Below the pieces are notes generated by a model that saw only the letters and a program-made list of their open reading frames with translations, was not told the DNA's origin and did no database searches. The position numbers and the translations under genes were made by a program. DNA of 64,000 bases, from contig NZ_JACHXS010000002.1 in assembly GCF_014192225.1 (NCBI RefSeq), positions 248,001 to 312,000 on the forward strand, written 5' to 3'. The stretch comes from Pseudoduganella umbonata. GTDB lineage: Bacteria; Pseudomonadota; Gammaproteobacteria; Burkholderiales; Burkholderiaceae_D. Below are positions 26,099 to 35,683 of the stretch, one piece after another; the stretch's first letter is position 1; each line of letters starts with the position of its first letter.

Positions 26099-27919
26099 AT
26101 GAACAGGTATCATAGCACCGTGAATGCCATCCGATTTCCCCGCCGCTTCCTCCTGTCCCTCGCCGTTTCGCTTGCGGTGTCGTCCATTTCTCCCGCCGCG
26201 CGCGCGCAGGCGCCGACCAACGTGCCGAGCCTGCCGAGCCTGGGCGACACGTCGCGCGAGGCGCTGTCACCCATCATCGAGCGCAAGCTGGGCGAGGAGA
26301 TCATGCGCGATATCCGCTTCAATCGCGATTATCTCGACGATCCGCCGATCATCGACTACCTGAACAACCTGGGCAATACGCTGGTCACGGCCCGGCCCGG
26401 GGCGCGCGGCGAAGCGAACTACGATTACTTCTTCTTCGCCGTGCGCGATCCGATGCTGAACGCGTTCGCGCTGCCGGGCGGCTTCATCGGCGTGCACTCG
26501 GCGCTGCTGCTGGCCGCGCAGTCGGAATCGGAGCTGGCGTCGGTGCTGTCGCACGAGATCGGGCACGTGGCGCAGCGGCACATCGCCCGGCAGCTGGGCG
26601 AGCAGAAGACCGATGCGCTGATTCCGCTGGCGGCGATGGTCCTGGCGGCGCTGGTCGCCAAGGACAGCCCGGACGCGGCGATGGGCGTGATGATGGGCGG
26701 GCAGGGCGTGGCGATCCAGCGCCAGCTGAACTTCGGCCGCGAAGCCGAGCGCGAGGCGGACCGGGTCGGCTTCCAGATCATGGGCGCGGCCGGCTACGAG
26801 ACCTCCGGCATGGTGGCCTTCTTCCAGCGCATGCAGAATGCAACGAAGATGTACGACACGTCGATGCCGTGGCTGATGAGCCACCCGCTGACAACCGAGC
26901 GGATCGCCGACATCCAGGCGCGCATCCGCGAGGCTCCATACCGGCAGCGGGTGGATGCGCTGGATTTCTTCCTCGTCCGCTCGCGTGCGCGCGTGCTGCA
27001 GGACCAGTCGACCAAGGGCTATGCCCAGTCGGAAGAATTCTTCCGCAACCAGATGGCGCAGCAAAGCCGCCACGAGATCGCCGCCGGGCAGTACGGCATG
27101 GCGTTCCTGGCCCTGCAGCGCGATGACTACAAGGGCGCGCAAAGCTGGCTCGACAAGGCGCGCGTGACGGTCGAACGGCCGCCCGCGCCGGGCGCCTTCA
27201 GCTCGCCGCTGCCGAAGGGCATCGCCGAGAGCGTGCTCGCGTACACGTCGCTGGAGATCAAGGTCGACCAGGAGAAGAACCCGGAAGTGCTCGCCCAGGC
27301 CATCGTCGAAGGGGAGCAGGCCCACGCCAGGTACCCGCTGTCGCGCGGCATCGCCTGGCAATATGCGGATGCGCTGATCAAGGGCGGCAAGCCGGAGCAG
27401 GCCGAGCGCTTCCTGCGCGACCAGATCCAGCAATACCGCAGCGAACCCGAATTGCAGGACTTGCTGGCGCAGGCGTATTCGAAGATGGGCAAGATCGCGC
27501 TGCAGCACATCGCGCTGGCCGAATCGTATGCGCTGCTGGGCGGCACCATGGCCGCGCTCGACCAGCTGCAACTGGCGCGCAAGTCGTCCGATGCGTCGTT
27601 CTACGAGCAGGCGGTGATCGATGCGCGCGAGCGCGAGTGGCAGGCCAAGCGGCGCGAGGCGATGGGGGAGAAGGGCAAGGACAAGGATTTCGGCAGCGCC
27701 TCGTTCCGCGTCAGCGCCGGCACGACTGGCGCAGGCAGTGGTGCCGGCGCAGGTACGGGGACAGGTGCGGCCAAGGACGATCCGTTCGGCCGCAACGGCA
27801 ACAAGGCGGAGCGGGACTGCGCGGACGTCACCCGGCCGGCGTGGGAACCTTCCGGAAGCCGAAGCGATCCGCTACAGCGTCGCGATCCGTTCTCTGCAAC
27901 GGCACGCAACTGCCGCTGA
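26099..27919 (+). CDS. M48 metalloprotease with TPR region (BepA-like)
   Basis: Periplasmic zinc metallopeptidase of the BepA/YfgC type, which maintains outer-membrane assembly. A signal peptide ends near AARAQA. The M48 domain carries [11 protein letters not shown] (about residue 151) and the third ligand in EREADRVGF; helical TPR-like repeats follow (about 300-500). The last 80 residues are odd: a Gly/Ala/Thr run ([17 protein letters not shown]), then an Arg-rich end, the last 92 bases of which lie antisense to the next gene. The C-terminus may be a read-through extension. A GTG at 26120 is an alternative start. Confidence 0.9.
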   Translation: MNRYHSTVNAIRFPRRFLLSLAVSLAVSSISPAARAQAPTNVPSLPSLGDTSREALSPIIERKLGEEIMRDIRFNRDYLDDPPIIDYLNNLGNTLVTARPGARGEANYDYFFFAVRDPMLNAFALPGGFIGVHSALLLAAQSESELASVLSHEIGHVAQRHIARQLGEQKTDALIPLAAMVLAALVAKDSPDAAMGVMMGGQGVAIQRQLNFGREAEREADRVGFQIMGAAGYETSGMVAFFQRMQNATKMYDTSMPWLMSHPLTTERIADIQARIREAPYRQRVDALDFFLVRSRARVLQDQSTKGYAQSEEFFRNQMAQQSRHEIAAGQYGMAFLALQRDDYKGAQSWLDKARVTVERPPAPGAFSSPLPKGIAESVLAYTSLEIKVDQEKNPEVLAQAIVEGEQAHARYPLSRGIAWQYADALIKGGKPEQAERFLRDQIQQYRSEPELQDLLAQAYSKMGKIALQHIALAESYALLGGTMAALDQLQLARKSSDASFYEQAVIDAREREWQAKRREAMGEKGKDKDFGSASFRVSAGTTGAGSGAGAGTGTGAAKDDPFGRNGNKAERDCADVTRPAWEPSGSRSDPLQRRDPFSATARNCR

Positions 27920-28427
27920 CCTTCAGCGTGGCCGGGGTGGCCAGCGCGCCGCCTTCGAGCCACGCCAGCAGCGCTTCGTCGCCGAGCGGTTCGCCTGCCG
28001 CCTCGACGGTGCCCAGCACCTGGGCCACGTCCCGGTCGTCCAGCTGGGCAACGATGTCGCCCGCCTGCAGGATCAGTTCGCCCGCCTCCGTGATGAACGC
28101 CGCCGCGACATGTTCCAGCGGCGCGCCGGTGTGCAGCACGAAACCGTGGACAGGATCGGTGCGGGCGACGAACGGCGTGGTTTCCAGGTTCACGTACACG
28201 CGCTGCGGGCCGTTCTGGAAATACCAGCAACCCCGCTCATCGCGCTGGTAGTTGCGGGCAATGAAACCGATCAGCGCCGCGTTCGCGAGCTTGTCGCCGG
28301 GCAGCGCATGGCGCTGCGCGTGGTCGTCGCGCATGCGCCAGTTGCCGCGCGCGTCCAGCGCCAGCCAGCCGTAGCAGTGCGGTACATTCGGCCACTTGGC
28401 CATGGCCTGTTTGACAATATCATCCAT
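27828..28427 (-). CDS. conserved hypothetical protein
   Basis: 199 residues, soluble, no signal or membrane segment. Well-formed protein with stretches such as MAKWPNVPHCYGWLALD, GCWYFQNGPQRVYVNLE and HTGAPLEHV, which look like a conserved Burkholderiales family of unknown function; I do not name the family with confidence. Three bases separate its start from the stop of the upstream hydrolase gene on the same strand, suggesting an operon. Its 3' end overlaps the convergent protease gene by 92 bases. Confidence 0.8.
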   Translation of the reverse strand: MDDIVKQAMAKWPNVPHCYGWLALDARGNWRMRDDHAQRHALPGDKLANAALIGFIARNYQRDERGCWYFQNGPQRVYVNLETTPFVARTDPVHGFVLHTGAPLEHVAAAFITEAGELILQAGDIVAQLDDRDVAQVLGTVEAAGEPLGDEALLAWLEGGALATPATLKVSGSCVPLQRTDRDAVADRFGFRKVPTPAG

Positions 28428-28430
28428 GGC

Positions 28431-29411
28431 TCAAGCTTCACATAAAGGCGCGGACTGCGGCGCGCCGATGCTGCGGCCGCCTTCCAGGAAGTGCACCATC
28501 CGGCGCGGCAGCCACATCAGCGAGCCCGGCAGGCGGCCGGTGGCGAAGCCCACGTGGCCGCCTTCTTCCGGATAGTCGAGCACCACGTGCTTCGAGGCCC
28601 GGCGCGGCAAGTGGATACCGGGCAGGAACGGATCGTTCAGCGCGTTCAGCACGAGGGTCGGCACGGTGATGTCGCCCAGCACGTGCTTCGCGCTGGCGCG
28701 GTTCCAGTAATCGTCCGTGTTGCGATAGCCGTGCAGCGGCGCCGTCACCACGTTGTCGAACGTGTACAGGTCGCGCGCGGCCTGCATCGCATTGAGGTCG
28801 AACAGGCCGGGGAAATGCGCCAGCTTGGCCGCGCACTTCGGTTTCAGCGTCTCCAGGAACATGCGCTGGTACAGGCGATTGAAGCCGCGCCCCAGCGCCT
28901 CGCCGCCACGCGCCAGGTCGAGCGGCGCGGAGACGGCCACCGCGGCGTCGACGAATTCCGCAGAGTGCTGCGACTCGCCCAGCCAGCGCAGCAAAGCATT
29001 GCCGCCCAGCGATACACCGCATGCATAGAATTTTCCTGTCGCGCGCGGCTGCAGGCGGCGCAGCACCCAGTCGACCTCGGCCGCGTCGCCGGAGTGGTAG
29101 AAGCGCGGCGCCAGGTTCAGCTCGCCCGAGCAGCCGCGGAAGTGGGGAATCGCGCCGGACCAGCCGCGCTCCATCAGTTCCTTGCCGAGCGCGCGGCAGT
29201 AATGGCTGTCGGACGAGCCTTCCAGGCCGTGGAACAGCACGACGAACGGCTGGCCGGGCACGCCATCGACGAAATCGACGTCGATGAAATCGCCATCCGG
29301 CGTATCCCAGCGCTCGCGGCGAAAACGCACCGCCGGCTTTGGAATGCACTTGGCCGGGTAGATCGTCTGGAAGTGGCCGTTGGGCAGCCAGAAGGGAGCG
29401 GTGTAATTCAT
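28431..29411 (-). CDS. YheT-family alpha/beta hydrolase
   Basis: 326-residue alpha/beta-fold hydrolase. The opening block LPNGHFQTIYPA and VLFHGLEGSSDSHYCRAL mark the YheT family. Nucleophile Ser is in GVSLGGNALLRWLGE, Asp in LNALNDPFLP, His in EEGGHVGF. Family members are predicted esterases with unsettled substrates. Upstream lies a palindromic repeat cluster; the downstream hypothetical gene is probably co-transcribed. Confidence 0.9.
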   Translation of the reverse strand: MNYTAPFWLPNGHFQTIYPAKCIPKPAVRFRRERWDTPDGDFIDVDFVDGVPGQPFVVLFHGLEGSSDSHYCRALGKELMERGWSGAIPHFRGCSGELNLAPRFYHSGDAAEVDWVLRRLQPRATGKFYACGVSLGGNALLRWLGESQHSAEFVDAAVAVSAPLDLARGGEALGRGFNRLYQRMFLETLKPKCAAKLAHFPGLFDLNAMQAARDLYTFDNVVTAPLHGYRNTDDYWNRASAKHVLGDITVPTLVLNALNDPFLPGIHLPRRASKHVVLDYPEEGGHVGFATGRLPGSLMWLPRRMVHFLEGGRSIGAPQSAPLCEA

Positions 29412-29420
29412 GGGCGCAGG

Positions 29421-29545
29421 AAAACCGGTGACAGACCACAGCAGCGGACCGTCCAGGTTTCCAGAAACATTTCCCTAAAAATGTGGTCCGTCCCCATTTT
29501 TAGGGAAATGTTTCCCGGAAAACAGGGTCCGTCCCTATTTTGGGG
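29421..29545. repeat. palindromic repeat family, copy 3 (mosaic)
   Basis: Starts with AAAACCGGTGACAGACCAC, then changes to a second module: GAAACATTTCCCTAAAAATG (29464-29483), 11-base loop TGGTCCGTCCC, and its perfect 20-base complement at 29495-29514. A further GGGTCCGTCCCTATTTTGGGG follows. The outer GAAA(C/T)ATTTCCC module is shared with copy 2. Confidence 0.85.
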
Positions 29546-29549
29546 ATGG

Positions 29550-29969
29550 CTAGTGGAGTACCTGGCTGGGCGGGTCGGTCGGCACGGGGCCCGGAGCGAC
29601 CGAGACGTGGTGGACGGACATGCGCCAGCCTTTCGGCGTTTTCAGGTAGACGTTGGTGGCCACCAGGTGTTGCGGCTCGCCGGTGGCGGCGGTGGCGCCT
29701 TCGACCACGGTGTGCACGGCGCTCATCAGGTTGTGCATTTCATGCAGCTGGGAGGGCAGGATGTGCAGGCCGCCGTGTTCCAGCAACAGCTCCCACGATT
29801 CGCGGATCGCGCGGTGGCCGAGCAGGCGGGTGCCGCCCGGGTGCACGCAGACGATTTCCTCGTCATCGGCCCACAGCGCCATCAGCGCGTCCACGTCGGC
29901 GCGGTTCAGCGCGTCGTAGAAGGCCGCTTCGACTTCGGCGGGGCTGCCGTTATGCTGCTTTTTCTTCAT
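29550..29969 (-). CDS. SnoaL/NTF2-like protein
   Basis: 139-residue protein of the NTF2-like cone fold (SnoaL / DUF4440 type). Typical stretches: AEVEAAFYDALNRADVDALM, WADDEEIVCVHPGG, GHRAIRESWELLL and the end VYLKTPKGWRMSVHHVS. Such proteins are small-molecule binding or isomerase-like; many are unassigned. No partner gene next to it. Confidence 0.85.
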   Translation of the reverse strand: MKKKQHNGSPAEVEAAFYDALNRADVDALMALWADDEEIVCVHPGGTRLLGHRAIRESWELLLEHGGLHILPSQLHEMHNLMSAVHTVVEGATAATGEPQHLVATNVYLKTPKGWRMSVHHVSVAPGPVPTDPPSQVLH

Positions 29970-30026
29970 GCTGCCTCCGCCCTATTCAATAACAGGGAAT
30001 GTGGCGAAATCGTTTCGAGACAAGGC

Positions 30027-30065
30027 GCAAATGGGCGCAAGGCTCAATGCCTTGTGCCCATTTGC
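30027..30065. repeat. long stem-loop between two minus-strand genes
   Basis: GCAAATGGGCGCAAGGC (30027-30043), loop TCAAT, GCCTTGTGCCCATTTGC (30049-30065): a 17-bp stem with one wobble pair. No T-run follows on either strand, so it is not a classical terminator. Confidence 0.8.
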
Positions 30066-30095
30066 AACGCAGTATCGGGACGATTCTCGTCATAT

Positions 30096-30287
30096 TCAGT
30101 GGTGACCGACGACCGTGCCCGGCTTCAGGCGATACGTAGTGCCGCAGTACGGGCACTTCGCTTCCTGGTTCTTGGCGAAGTCCAGGAACACGCGCGGGTG
30201 CGAGGACCACAGCGGCATGGCCGGGTTCGGGCAGTATGCCGGCAGGTCCTTACCTTCGAGTTCGACTGGCGTGGTGGCTTGGGTCAT
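30096..30287 (-). CDS. zinc-finger protein (zf-CHCC type)
   Basis: 63-residue protein with a zinc-ribbon-like Cys/His set: AYCPNPAMPLWSSHPRVFL and KCPYCGTTYRL. This is the bacterial zf-CHCC group related to mitochondrial complex I subunit NDUFS6. Start chosen at the ATG giving MTQATTPVEL; a longer frame extends upstream without support. Role in bacteria unclear. Confidence 0.85.
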   Translation of the reverse strand: MTQATTPVELEGKDLPAYCPNPAMPLWSSHPRVFLDFAKNQEAKCPYCGTTYRLKPGTVVGHH

Positions 30288-30440
30288 CTTCTGGTGCTCC
30301 GGGTTCAAAAAGCACGATTTTAACGGATTCGGGCGAGCCTGAAGAATCGCCAGTACAATGTCGCGCTCATTCCAGAGCATCTTTCATCCAATCAAAGCCC
30401 CGGCCGCCAGCGAGTTTGCGATGTGTGGCGCTGACACCAC

Positions 30441-31214
30441 ATGAGCGACCAAGACTTTGACACCCACGACCCCGCCGCCTGGCGCGACGGTTTCCGTACC
30501 GGCCTGCCGACCCTGTTCGGCATCGGTGCGTGGGGCGTGGTGGTCGGTGTGGCGATGATCAAATCGGGCCTGACGATTCCGCAGGCCCTGGGAATGACCC
30601 TGCTGGTGTTTGCCGGCTCGGCCCAGCTGGCCGCGCTGCCGCTGATCGCCGCCAACGCGCCGGTCTGGGTGATCTTCGTCACCGCGCTCGTCATCAACCT
30701 GCGCTTCGTCATTTTCTCGGTATTGCTTGCCCCGCATTTCGCCTCGCTGCCCTGGCACAAGCGCCTGGGGCTCGGCTTCGTGTCGGGCGACATTTCCGTG
30801 GCCCTGTACCTGCAGCGCTACCCCGATCCCGAGCCCGCGCCCGGCAAGGTGTCGTTCCTGAAAGGCTTGCTGTACCCGAACTGCGCGGCATGGCAGATCG
30901 GTTCCATCATCGGCATTTTCCTCGGCAATGCCGTGCCCACCGATTGGGGGCTGGGCTTTGCCGGCACGCTGGCGATCGTCTGCATCCTGGTGCCGATGGT
31001 GGCCAGCAAGCCCGCGCTGTGCGGGGTCCTGGTGGCCGCCGCAGTGTCCGTGCTGGCGGCCGACCTGCCTTACAAGCTGGGCTTGCTGGCCGCGGTGGTG
31101 GTGGGGATGGTGACGGCGATGGTGGCTGAGGAAACCGGCGACCGGCGCCAGGCAAAACGCAAGCAAGACAGCAAGCAAGACAGCAAGCAAGACAACAAGG
31201 CCAACCATGTCTGA
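30441..31214 (+). CDS. azlC: branched-chain amino acid exporter, AzlC
   Basis: Large subunit of the AzlCD (YgaZH-like) exporter for branched-chain amino acids. 257 residues, with seven to eight hydrophobic segments; GLPTLFGIGAWGVVVGVAM, AGSAQLAALPLIA and VTALVINLRFVIFS are typical. The tail is a low-complexity KQDS repeat (12-bp unit, three copies at 31161-31196). It overlaps azlD by eight bases. Confidence 0.93.
   Translation: MSDQDFDTHDPAAWRDGFRTGLPTLFGIGAWGVVVGVAMIKSGLTIPQALGMTLLVFAGSAQLAALPLIAANAPVWVIFVTALVINLRFVIFSVLLAPHFASLPWHKRLGLGFVSGDISVALYLQRYPDPEPAPGKVSFLKGLLYPNCAAWQIGSIIGIFLGNAVPTDWGLGFAGTLAIVCILVPMVASKPALCGVLVAAAVSVLAADLPYKLGLLAAVVVGMVTAMVAEETGDRRQAKRKQDSKQDSKQDNKANHV
31161..31196 (+). 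repeat. 12-bp coding tandem repeat in azlC tail
   Basis: AAGCAAGACAGC three times (last copy ends AAC), encoding K-Q-D-S repeats after the last membrane segment. Confidence 0.9.
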
Positions 31215-31542
31215 CCTGGAAATCTGGATCGTCATCGTCTCGCTGGCGATCGCCACGGCGCTCACGCGCAGCGGCTTCTGGCTGGTGGGCCACAAGGTCA
31301 CGATCCCGCCGCGGGTGCAGGAGATGCTGCGCTATGCGCCCTCGTGTGCGTTGGCCGCCATCATCGCGCCGGATCTGCTGCTCGATGGCGCCGGCGTCGT
31401 CCACCTCGACCTGGGCAATGCCAGGCTAATTGCCGGCATTGCCTCGGTGGCGTGGTTTGCCTGGCGCCGCCGCATGCTGGAAACCATCGTGTTCGGCATG
31501 CTGTTCTTCACGGCGTTACGGTTGTTACATTTATACCAATAA
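31207..31542 (+). CDS. azlD: branched-chain amino acid exporter, AzlD
   Basis: Small partner of AzlC: 111 residues with four hydrophobic segments. [24 protein letters not shown] and the Ala-rich [12 protein letters not shown] are family signatures. Eight-base overlap with azlC indicates co-translation. Confidence 0.92.
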   Translation: MSDLEIWIVIVSLAIATALTRSGFWLVGHKVTIPPRVQEMLRYAPSCALAAIIAPDLLLDGAGVVHLDLGNARLIAGIASVAWFAWRRRMLETIVFGMLFFTALRLLHLYQ

Positions 31543-31606
31543 GGCCGGGCACCCCCGGGCATGCGGTAAAATAGTGATCTTTCTACCACTTGTCCCATTG
31601 GAAGCC

Positions 31607-32821
31607 ATGTCCTTCATTCGTCTCCAGGATCTGATCGCGCAAAACGCGCTGCAAGGCAAGCGGGTGTTCATCCGCGCCGACCTCAACGTGCCGCAGGATG
31701 ATGCCGGCAATATCACCGAAGATACGCGCGTGCGCGCTTCCGTTCCGGCGATCCAGGCCGCCGTCAAGGCCGGCGCGAAGGTCATGGTCACGTCCCACCT
31801 GGGTCGTCCGACCGAAGGCGAGTTCAAGGATGAAGACAGCCTGGCGCCCGTCGCCGCGCGCCTGGCGGAACTGCTCGGCCAGCCGGTCGAACTGAAGCGG
31901 GACTGGGTCGACGGTGCCGGCCTGGACAACCTGCAGGACGGCCAGGTCGTGCTGCTGGAAAACGTGCGCGTCAACAAGGGCGAAAAGAAGAATGCCGACG
32001 AACTGGCGCAGAAAATGGCGAAACTGTGCGATGTCTACGTGAACGATGCGTTCGGCACCGCGCACCGCGCCGAAGCGTCCACGCACGGTATCGCCAAGTT
32101 CGCACCGGTTGCCGCTGCCGGCCCGCTGCTGGCCGCCGAACTCGATGCGCTGGGCAAGGCGCTGGGCGCGCCGGCCCGCCCGCTGCTGGCGATCGTTGCC
32201 GGCTCGAAGGTGTCGTCCAAGCTGTCGATCCTGAAATCGCTGGCCGACAAGGTCGATAACCTGGTCGTCGGCGGCGGCATCGCCAACACGTTCATGCTGG
32301 CTGCCGGCCTGAAGATCGGCAAGTCGCTGGCCGAGCCCGACCTGGTCGAAGAAGCCAAAGCCATCATCGACATGATGGCCAAGCGCGGTGCGCAGGTGCC
32401 GATTCCCGTCGACGTGGTGTGCGCCAAGGAGTTCTCGCCGACCGCGGCGGCGACCGTCAAGGACGTGGCGGACGTGGCCGACGACGACATGATCCTCGAT
32501 ATCGGCCCGAAAACGGCCCAGCAGCTGGCAGGCCAGATCGCAGCGGCCGGCACCATCGTCTGGAACGGCCCGGTCGGCGTGTTCGAGTTCGACCAGTTCG
32601 GCGAAGGCACGAAGACGCTGGCGCTGGCGATTGCGGACTCGAAAGCCTTCTCGATCGCCGGCGGCGGCGATACACTGGCGGCGATTGCAAAATACGCCAT
32701 TACCGATAAAATCGGTTATATCTCCACCGGCGGCGGGGCCTTCCTGGAATTCCTCGAAGGCAAAACTCTCCCGGCAGTGGAAATTTTGGAGTCTCGCTCA
32801 AACGAGCGTAGCGCTACCTAA
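31607..32821 (+). CDS. pgk: phosphoglycerate kinase
   Basis: Glycolytic and gluconeogenic enzyme interconverting 1,3-bisphosphoglycerate and 3-phosphoglycerate with ATP formation. 404 residues from the ATG at 31607. Signatures: [66 protein letters not shown] and [15 protein letters not shown] -10-like box at 31567-31572 lies 35 bases upstream. It is followed by a terminator, then pyk. Confidence 0.98.
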   Translation: MSFIRLQDLIAQNALQGKRVFIRADLNVPQDDAGNITEDTRVRASVPAIQAAVKAGAKVMVTSHLGRPTEGEFKDEDSLAPVAARLAELLGQPVELKRDWVDGAGLDNLQDGQVVLLENVRVNKGEKKNADELAQKMAKLCDVYVNDAFGTAHRAEASTHGIAKFAPVAAAGPLLAAELDALGKALGAPARPLLAIVAGSKVSSKLSILKSLADKVDNLVVGGGIANTFMLAAGLKIGKSLAEPDLVEEAKAIIDMMAKRGAQVPIPVDVVCAKEFSPTAAATVKDVADVADDDMILDIGPKTAQQLAGQIAAAGTIVWNGPVGVFEFDQFGEGTKTLALAIADSKAFSIAGGGDTLAAIAKYAITDKIGYISTGGGAFLEFLEGKTLPAVEILESRSNERSAT

Positions 32822-32825
32822 ATGA

Positions 32826-32856
32826 AAAAGCGCAGCGCCTGGTCGCTGCGCTTTTC
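32826..32856 (+). terminator. terminator after pgk
   Basis: AAAAGCGCAGCG (32826-32837), loop CCTGGT, CGCTGCGCTTTT (32844-32855). Confidence 0.9.
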
Positions 32857-32930
32857 TCTTTGAACGACTTGAACCCGATCGGTCCCCATCGATCGGCCAC
32901 GTGATCGACCCACTCTTCGAGGAATCCGCA

Positions 32931-34379
32931 ATGTCTCGTAGCACCAAAATCGTCGCAACCATCGGCCCCGCTTCCACCGACCTGAACGTTCTGATCCGGA
33001 TGATCCGGGCGGGCGTGGACGTGGTGCGCCTGAACTTCTCGCACGGCAAGGCGCAGGATCACATCGATCGCGCCAACCTCGTGCGGCAGGCGGCGGCGGA
33101 GTGCGGGCGGGAAGTGGCGATCATGGCCGACATGCAGGGCCCGAAGATCCGCGTCGGCAAGTTCGAAGGCGGCAAGATCGACCTGGTCAACGGCGACAAG
33201 TTCATCCTCGACGCGAAATGGGGCGAAAACGGCGAGCTGGGCAACCAGGAACGCGTGGGCCTCGACTACAAGGCATTGCCGGCCGACCTGCGCGGCAATG
33301 ACGTGCTGCTGCTGAACGACGGCCTGATCGTGCTGGTGGTCGACAAGATCGTCGGCCACGAGATCTACACCACGGTGAAGATCGGCGGCGAACTGTCGAA
33401 CAACAAGGGCATCAACCGCCAGGGCGGCGGCCTGACGGCGCCGGCGCTGACCGCGAAGGACATGGAAGACATCAAGACGGCGATGAGCTTCCAGGCCGAC
33501 TACCTGGCCATCTCGTTCCCGAAAAGCGCCACCGACATGGCGATGGCGCGCCAGCTGGCCAACATCGCCGGCGAGCCGTATGGCCACAAGCCGCAGATGA
33601 TCGCCAAGATCGAGCGCGCCGAAGCGATTCCGGCGCTGCAGGAAATCCTCAACGCCTCCGATGGCATCATGGTCGCCCGTGGCGACCTGGCCGTGGAAGT
33701 GGGCAATGCCGCCGTGCCGGCGCTGCAGAAGCGCATGATCCGCATGGCGCGCGAATCGAACAAGTTCGCCATCACCGCCACGCAGATGATGGAATCGATG
33801 ATCTTCAACGCCGTGCCGACCCGCGCCGAAGTGTCCGACGTGGCCAACGCCGTGCTGGACGGCACCGATGCGGTGATGACGTCCGCCGAAACGGCGTCGG
33901 GCCGCTACCCGGTCGAGACCGTCGAGATGATGGCCGCCGTGTGCGTCGAAGCCGAACAATCCGAATACAATAAGCTGGACGCCGATTTCCTCAACGTGCG
34001 TTTCAGCCGCATCGACCAGTCGATCGCCTACGGCGCACTGTTCACCGCGCACCACCTGCGCGTGAAGGCGATCGTGGCGCTGACCGAATCGGGCTCCACG
34101 CCGCTGTGGATGAGCCGTCACAACATCGATACGCCGATCTTCGCGCTGACGCCGAGCGTGACCACGCAGCGCAAGGTGTCGATCTTCCGGAACGTGCGCG
34201 CGCATTACCTGCTGCAGCAGGGCACCAGCAGCGAAGTGCTGAAACAGGCCGAGGAACTGCTGGTCGAATACGGCATCGCGAAGAAGGGCGACATGATCGT
34301 CGTGACCTGGGGCGAGCCGATGGGCCAGGTGGGCGGCACCAATGCGCTGAAGATCGTCAAAGTAGGAGAGTTCTCCTAA
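32931..34379 (+). CDS. pyk: pyruvate kinase
   Basis: Converts phosphoenolpyruvate and ADP to pyruvate and ATP. 482 residues from the ATG at 32931 (MSRSTKIVATIGPAS), preceded by GAGGAA; an upstream GTG in frame is not favoured. Signatures: DVVRLNFSHGKAQDH, MADMQGPKIRVG, KIERAEAIPALQEIL, MVARGDLAVEVG, TATQMMESMI and the C-terminal regulatory domain ending GGTNALKIVKVG. Stands between pgk and fba, forming a lower-glycolysis block. Confidence 0.98.
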   Translation: MSRSTKIVATIGPASTDLNVLIRMIRAGVDVVRLNFSHGKAQDHIDRANLVRQAAAECGREVAIMADMQGPKIRVGKFEGGKIDLVNGDKFILDAKWGENGELGNQERVGLDYKALPADLRGNDVLLLNDGLIVLVVDKIVGHEIYTTVKIGGELSNNKGINRQGGGLTAPALTAKDMEDIKTAMSFQADYLAISFPKSATDMAMARQLANIAGEPYGHKPQMIAKIERAEAIPALQEILNASDGIMVARGDLAVEVGNAAVPALQKRMIRMARESNKFAITATQMMESMIFNAVPTRAEVSDVANAVLDGTDAVMTSAETASGRYPVETVEMMAAVCVEAEQSEYNKLDADFLNVRFSRIDQSIAYGALFTAHHLRVKAIVALTESGSTPLWMSRHNIDTPIFALTPSVTTQRKVSIFRNVRAHYLLQQGTSSEVLKQAEELLVEYGIAKKGDMIVVTWGEPMGQVGGTNALKIVKVGEFS

Positions 34380-34387
34380 AGAATTCA

Positions 34388-34459
34388 GGAGAGACGCCAG
34401 CCAGCAGCCAGGATTGCCCCCCAGCGCGCGCAGTCCTCCCCGCGGCCTCCCGTCTCTCC
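34388..34459 (+). other. inverted repeat between pyk and fba
   Basis: GGAGAGACG (34388-34396) and CGTCTCTCC (34451-34459) are perfectly complementary across a 54-base C-rich spacer. It ends about 30 bases before the fba start; no T-run follows directly, so its role (leader structure or attenuator) is open. Confidence 0.5.
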
Positions 34460-34490
34460 ACACAGGTTTTTATTTGTTTGGAGTATTACC

Positions 34491-35555
34491 ATGTCTCTCG
34501 TATCCATGCGTCAGCTGCTGGACCATGCCGCCGAAAACGGCTATGGCTTGCCAGCATTCAACGTCAACAACCTGGAGCAGGTGCAGGCCATCATGGCTGC
34601 CGCCGATGCCGTCAACAGCCCGGTGATCATGCAGGCTTCGGCCGGCGCCCGTAAATATGCCGGCGAAGCCTTCCTGCGCCACCTGATCGACGCGGCCATC
34701 GAAGCCTATCCGCACATCCCGGTCGTGATGCACCAGGACCACGGCCAGTCGCCGGCGGTCTGCATGGCCGCGATCCGTTCCGGCTTCTCGTCCGTGATGA
34801 TGGACGGTTCGCTGGAAGCGGACGGCAAGTCGGTCGCATCGTACGAATACAACGTCGACGTGTCGCGCGAAGTGGTGAAATTCGCGCACTCGATCGGCGT
34901 GACCGTCGAAGCGGAACTGGGTGTGCTGGGCTCGCTTGAAACGATGAAGGGCGACAAGGAAGACGGCCACGGCGCGGATGGCACGATGACCCGCGAACAG
35001 CTGCTGACGGACGTGGCCCAGGCCGCCGACTTCGTCGAGCGCACCCAGTGCGACGCGCTGGCCATCGCCATCGGCACCTCGCACGGCGCCTACAAGTTCA
35101 CCCGCAAGCCGACCGGCGACATCCTGGCGATCGACCGCATCAAGGAAATCCACGCGCGTATTCCAAACACGCACCTGGTGATGCACGGTTCGTCGTCGGT
35201 GCCGCAGGAACTGCTGGCCATCATCCGCGAATTCGGCGGCGACATGAAGGAAACCTACGGCGTGCCCGTCGAGGAAATCCAGGAAGGCATCCGCCACGGT
35301 GTTCGCAAGATCAACATCGACACGGATATCCGCCTGGCCATGACGGCGGCGATCCGCAAGTACCTGTTCCAGAACCCGTCGAAGTTCGATCCGCGCGACT
35401 ACCTGAAGCCGGCGCGCCTGGCTGCGGAAGAAGTCGTGAAGGCCCGTTTCCTGGCATTCGGCTGCGAAGGCCGCGCCTCGCAAATCAAGCCGATCCCGCT
35501 GGAAAAGATGGCGGAACGCTACAAGGCCGGTGAACTTGCGCAGATAGTGAAGTAA
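34491..35555 (+). CDS. fba: fructose-bisphosphate aldolase, class II
   Basis: Zinc-dependent aldolase that cleaves fructose 1,6-bisphosphate to triose phosphates (reversed in gluconeogenesis). 354 residues, Calvin-subtype length. Signatures: [31 protein letters not shown] with zinc-ligand His, [31 protein letters not shown] and [18 protein letters not shown]. The overall order pyk-fba-purC is typical of Burkholderiales. Confidence 0.98.
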   Translation: MSLVSMRQLLDHAAENGYGLPAFNVNNLEQVQAIMAAADAVNSPVIMQASAGARKYAGEAFLRHLIDAAIEAYPHIPVVMHQDHGQSPAVCMAAIRSGFSSVMMDGSLEADGKSVASYEYNVDVSREVVKFAHSIGVTVEAELGVLGSLETMKGDKEDGHGADGTMTREQLLTDVAQAADFVERTQCDALAIAIGTSHGAYKFTRKPTGDILAIDRIKEIHARIPNTHLVMHGSSSVPQELLAIIREFGGDMKETYGVPVEEIQEGIRHGVRKINIDTDIRLAMTAAIRKYLFQNPSKFDPRDYLKPARLAAEEVVKARFLAFGCEGRASQIKPIPLEKMAERYKAGELAQIVK

Positions 35556-35595
35556 AATCCTGTCTTTCGGATTTTCGGATCCGGAGACTCTCGAT

Positions 35596-35630
35596 CGGCG
35601 GGCGGGAGATTTCTCCTCCCCGCCGGTTTT
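35596..35630 (+). terminator. terminator after fba
   Basis: GC-rich hairpin between CGGCGGGCGGGAG (35596-35608) and CTCCTCCCCGCCG (35613-35625) with small mismatches, then GTTTT. Confidence 0.75.
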
Positions 35631-35683
35631 GCTTTATAGCTTATTGATTGCCGACTACTTGGCAATTATTCAAGATCGCCCCT

